This document shows positions 58,340 to 60,000 of a stretch of 60,000 nt of DNA, piece after piece (positions within the stretch are counted from its first letter, which is position 1; each line of letters opens with the position of its first letter). The position numbers and the translations under genes were made by a program. This DNA is from Owenia fusiformis (lineage: Eukaryota > Annelida > Polychaeta > Sabellida > Oweniidae), in the NCBI GenBank assembly GCA_903813345.2, contig CAIIXF020000007.1, positions 11,043,730 through 11,103,729 of the forward strand, written 5' to 3'. Below the pieces are notes generated by a model that was given only the letters and a program-made list of their open reading frames with translations, did no database searches and was not told the DNA's origin.

Positions 58340-59763
58340 TAACTAGACTTTGGAAATTGAACGAAGTTCAATTTCAGACTCCAGATCTAGACTTTTTTAA
58401 GCCCAGTCATCTAAAATAAGCCGAGTCATCCAGAATAAGCTGAGTCATCTAGAATAAGATGGATGGATAAAATAGGAAGGTAGGATAGGATAGAATGGGA
58501 AGGAACGATAGGATAGAATAAGAAAGAAGGATAGGATAGAACAGAATAGGAAGAAAGGATATGATAGGAGAGGATAGGAAGGATAGGAAGGAAAGGATAC
58601 GAAGGAAGGATAGATAGGAAGGATAGGATAGGATCAGATAGGAAGGATGGATGAATTTTTCAATATTTTCTTCTCTACTCTTGACTTTCTATCAGGATAC
58701 CATCAGATCGATTTTCCGAAATTCCAAAACGCCATAACTTCCAAACTGGAAGTCGGATCTAAATTTGATTTAAAGATTCGGATTCCTGACAAAATTCTAC
58801 CCCTAATTCACAACTCATACATTAAATTTGGCGAATTTTTATTTTGACCTACTTTTTGGACACGCCATAACTTCGGAACCGGAAGTCGGATCCAAATTTG
58901 GTTTGCAGATTCTGATTTCTGAGAAAATTCTTTCCTTAATTCATAACTCAAACATTAAATTTGGAGAACTTTTTATTTTGACCTACTTTTTGGACACCAT
59001 AGCTCAAAAGTGGGTCAAAATACTTTCTGACGGCAAAAGGCTAACGCTATTAGCACACTCTTGGCTACAAGTATACACAATTTCGAAGAATATAATTAAA
59101 GTGTAGTGTCAGAATCGCAAAAATAAGAAAAAACTTGGAATTTGACCTAGATTTTGACCTAGGCATTTTGGTGTCCAAATTTTGAAGCTATGTGGCTTTT
59201 GAGGTCCCCTTCTTTTAAAGGCTTTGATTATATGAAGCTGAACTCAGTCTATATTTCGTATTTTTCACTTCAAAAAAATCTTTTTTCCCATTGACTTAAC
59301 ATGGGCACCAAATTTAGCGATTTTTGAGTTTTCAAAACGCCATAACTTCCGAACCGGTAGGCCGATCCGAATTTGGTTTTCATATTCGGAATCCTGAGAA
59401 AATTTCCTATAAGACTAATATCCTGGACATTTGATTTGGAGAACTTTTTTTTGGACCTCGTTTTCGGACACTGATATCTCGAAATCGGTTTGAGATATCA
59501 AAAAACTAAATCGACCCTAGCTTTCCTACTTTTTTATAAGGAACACAATGAAAAAAACCCGGATCAAAAATATTGAAGGACGACTGAGAAAATTGAAAAA
59601 AGTGACAAAGTACTGGATTTGACCCAGTTCCTGACCTTTGACCTAGATAAAAATTTGACCCAATTTCCCACCAACTAGATACTGAACCTAAATAAACTGT
59701 ATAATGGTCTTTACTGGATACCTTATAGTTTCTGAAAAAACGGCTACGGAATAATAAGAATAA
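58340..59763 (+). repeat. 1424-bp higher-order repeat unit
   Basis: It begins with the hairpin leader (AAATTGAAC, GAA, GTTCAATTT), then TCATCTAAAATAAGCCGAG-type short repeats, a GGATAGGATAGAATGGGAAG-like microsatellite (about 58440-58650) and copies of the 475-bp units (CGCCATAACTTC at about 58731, 58864 and 59339). The next unit begins at 59764. Confidence 0.85.
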
Positions 59764-60000
59764 TAACTAGACTTTGGAAATTGAACGAAGTTCAATTTCA
59801 GACTCCAGATCTAGACTTTTTTAAGCCCAGTCATCTAAAATAAGCCGAGTCATCCAGAATAAGCTGAGTCATCTAGAATAAGATGGATGGATAAAATAGG
59901 AAGGTAGGATAGGATAGAATGGGAAGGAACGATAGGATAGAATAAGAAAGAAGGATAGGATAGAACAGAATAGGAAGAAAGGATATGATAGGAGAGGATA
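59764..60000 (+). repeat. start of the next 1424-bp unit, cut by the window end
   Basis: I find no difference between these 237 bases and 58340-58576, including the variable microsatellite part. The repeat domain continues past the window. Confidence 0.9.

Noticed and set aside
57889-59106. Frames of 66-92 aa in the terminal repeat domain
   Set aside because: They fall in the 475-bp tandem units, shift frame between units and have no domain similarity that I recognise.

Overview
This is animal nuclear DNA. The genes are split by GT-AG introns of 0.1 to 7 kb, the non-coding DNA is A/T-rich, and transposon debris and minisatellites fill the introns and spacers. The families present (a membrane-anchored FkbM/Star-type methyltransferase, a ubiquitin-like/VWA fusion, tandem asparagine synthetases and a single-exon melatonin-receptor-like GPCR) and the repeat styles suggest a marine invertebrate. 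A mollusc or other lophotrochozoan is my first guess, but the sequence alone does not settle it; amphioxus or hemichordate remain possible.

Layout. 1-4.0 kb holds repeats and a possible CpG/CRE/TATA promoter near 0.95 kb. 4.0-12.4 kb (+) is a three-exon FkbM-like methyltransferase gene of 380 aa. 12.4-18.8 kb has no gene but contains a 302-bp tandem duplication split by a 1330-bp inverted-repeat transposon whose empty site survives next door. 18.8-24.3 kb (+) is a ten-exon gene for a 509-aa protein with two ubiquitin-like modules, a VWA domain and a basic tail. 24.3-27.0 kb is intergenic, with a TTAA-flanked foldback MITE. 27.1-39.1 kb and 42.4-50.5 kb (+) are two complete nine-exon asparagine synthetase genes in tandem, with identical exon lengths (552 aa each) but very different introns. 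Copy 1 carries a nested transposon complex and a 5'-truncated LINE; copy 2 carries a palindrome-rich TIR element. 51.3-52.2 kb (-) is a single-exon class A GPCR. 52.3-60 kb is a tandem repeat domain (about 475-bp and about 1.42-kb periods) interrupted by a 3.84-kb foldback element.

The most unusual structure is 52682-56523. It has perfect 47-bp terminal inverted repeats and a 10-bp target duplication. Its arms are minisatellite arrays (about 2.1 kb and about 1.05 kb) made of a motif taken from its own terminus and pointing in opposite directions. A second, unrelated-sequence element with the same plan (inverted G-run minisatellite arms, imperfect TIRs, 8-bp direct repeats) lies at 29917-33025 inside an intron of the first asparagine synthetase gene.

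The four gene families have no evident shared pathway. The two asparagine synthetases are the only functionally linked pair, through duplication. All coordinates of exons were derived by joining open frames at GT-AG sites and checking phase; none was tested against transcripts.
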